NCBI GenBank assembly: GCA_034110565.1
Contig: JAWUYY010000037.1
Coordinates: forward strand, 3,584-67,583
From: Bermanella sp034110565
GTDB taxonomy: Bacteria; Pseudomonadota; Gammaproteobacteria; Pseudomonadales; Oceanobacteraceae
Direction: 5' to 3'
DNA: 64,000 bases
Position numbers and translations under genes: made by a program. Position 1 is the stretch's first letter. Each line of letters begins with the position of its first letter. The notes under the pieces are model-generated. The model was not told where the DNA came from. It saw nothing but the letters and a program-made list of their open reading frames with translations, and ran no database searches. Of the stretch, positions 63,069 to 64,000 are shown in pieces.

Positions 63069-64000
63069 TGACATCCGACTGCATATCTGTATCACTAATT
63101 AACCCGGTTATCAGCCATGTTAAATCCCTAGGATTCGACACGGCAAGCGCTGTCATACAAGCGGATATTAATCCTGACTTGTTGCTTGACCCTGATAACC
63201 GCATCACGGTTGCTAAAGTTGACGCTCTTTTCCAAGCATTGGTTAAGATCAGCGGCAAAAGCGACCTAGGGTTAAGCGCTGGTGCCAGCCTTGAAGCACG
63301 CTCCTACAATTTATTGCAGCACTTGCTTTTATGTTGTTCTACCTTAGGTGAAGCACTCGTATTTCTTAATCGTTACTACATCCTGTTCAGTGATGAAGCA
63401 CCGCCAACTTTTAGTCGCAAAGGGGATGGTAGTGTCAAAATTACGTTCCCAATTAATCAAAATTTTGACGAACAACAGAGAATCCGCATGGATTTGATGA
63501 TGTCAGTCACATGCCATTGGTTACGACAAGTTTGCGGTCGTGAATTCAAACTCACCCAACTTTTGTTTCCGTTTCCAGCACCTAGCTATGAAACGTCTTA
63601 TGAAAGATGGCTACATACTCCAGTCCGGTTTAACTGTCAGGAAGTATCAGCAGTATTCCCTGCTTTCTGGCTTGACAAACAACTTCATCAAGCAAATACA
63701 CACATTATGAATATGATAAAAACAGAAGTGAAAAACCTGGCAGAGAAAATCAATAATCGTGCATTGCTGAGCGATCGAATTCGTCAAGCAATCGTACAGA
63801 ATCGTATTGAATTCAGTGCCACACAAAAGGAAGTGGCTGAGCTATTTCATATAAGCTCACGCACTTTGAATCGTCACCTTCAACAAGAAGGGACATCACT
63901 CAAATCGATTTTGACGCACTCACGCATCGAAGAAGCAAAAAGTTTGTTAATGGACAACAAACAAAGCATCGAGCAAATCGCCATGAAGATTGGCTTTTCA
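63069..64000 (+). CDS. AraC-family regulator, 3' end beyond the window
   Basis: An open frame of 310 codons begins at GTG 63069 (AAAGGA 9 bp upstream) and leaves the window. The N-domain (ALVKISGKSDLGLSAGASLEA, HLLLCCSTLGEALVFLNRYY) is of the arabinose-binding type, and the HTH region is partly present (EVAELFHISSRTLNRHLQQEG, then IEQIAMKIGFS at the edge). Only the last helix and tail are missing. The target genes are not visible. Confidence 0.82.

Overview
This is a chromosomal window from a moderately AT-rich marine-type gammaproteobacterium. The best guess is an Oceanospirillales-like heterotroph (Bermanella, Oleispira or Marinobacter relatives). The reasons are the cysS-glnS-ppiB-lpxH neighbourhood, an FNR-type box before ompW, many AraC regulators with an arabinose-binding-type N-domain, and acyl-CoA catabolism genes. 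I see no rRNA or tRNA gene, no CRISPR array, no insertion sequence and no prophage. Most of the window is ordinary, dense chromosome.

Layout. 1-8.5 kb: a chemoreceptor, clpB with a sigma32-type promoter, an EamA exporter, a periplasmic binding protein, a flavin oxidoreductase and a thioesterase. 9-11 kb: a membrane diguanylate cyclase whose end overlaps a periplasmic binding protein gene. 11.2-16.3 kb: a microcompartment-free ethanolamine unit (eutB-eutC-amt plus a previously untracked 54-residue membrane protein) with a divergent EutR-like regulator. 17.5-22.7 kb: housekeeping block cysS, glnS, ppiB, lpxH and two small membrane proteins, with a REP-pair-like element between cysS and glnS. 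22.8-31.6 kb: a seven-gene acyl-CoA catabolic cluster (two acyl-CoA dehydrogenases, biotin-dependent carboxylase alpha and beta subunits, a crotonase, a PECR-like short-chain dehydrogenase, and a divergent TetR regulator with a clear palindromic operator). The order beta-dehydrogenase-hydratase-alpha matches the acyclic terpene (atu) pathway better than leucine (liu) degradation. 31.8-43.4 kb: ompW, chrA-type transporter, metallo-beta-lactamase-fold proteins, YejK, CysZ, a MaoC-type hydratase, an exported methyltransferase, a long-chain acyl-CoA ligase with a divergent AraC regulator, and a minimal SET protein. 43.6-49.2 kb: a HAMP-class III cyclase coupled to a lipoprotein, then putA.

49.2-53.4 kb looks the least stable: a lipoprotein with eight RCC1-like repeats, an AraC regulator containing a 15-bp tandem duplication, and a START-domain gene whose decayed 3' end is also found 3.4 kb away beside putA. 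53.5-64 kb: bolA-like gene, a RHH-like acidic protein, a circularly permuted GTPase, a DUF695 protein, a persulfide-type regulon (Blh/persulfide dioxygenase-like hydrolase divergent from a BigR/SqrR-like two-cysteine ArsR repressor and a SulP transporter), DUF2489 protein, a long lipoprotein, murI, an outer-membrane barrel and an AraC gene cut by the window end.

I did not find a clearly new multi-gene system. The best candidates for something undescribed are the 54-residue Amt partner, the START-gene remnant with its intervening island, the cyclase with an altered purine-binding residue, and the RCC1-repeat lipoprotein. All functional calls come from reading the sequence; no database search was run.
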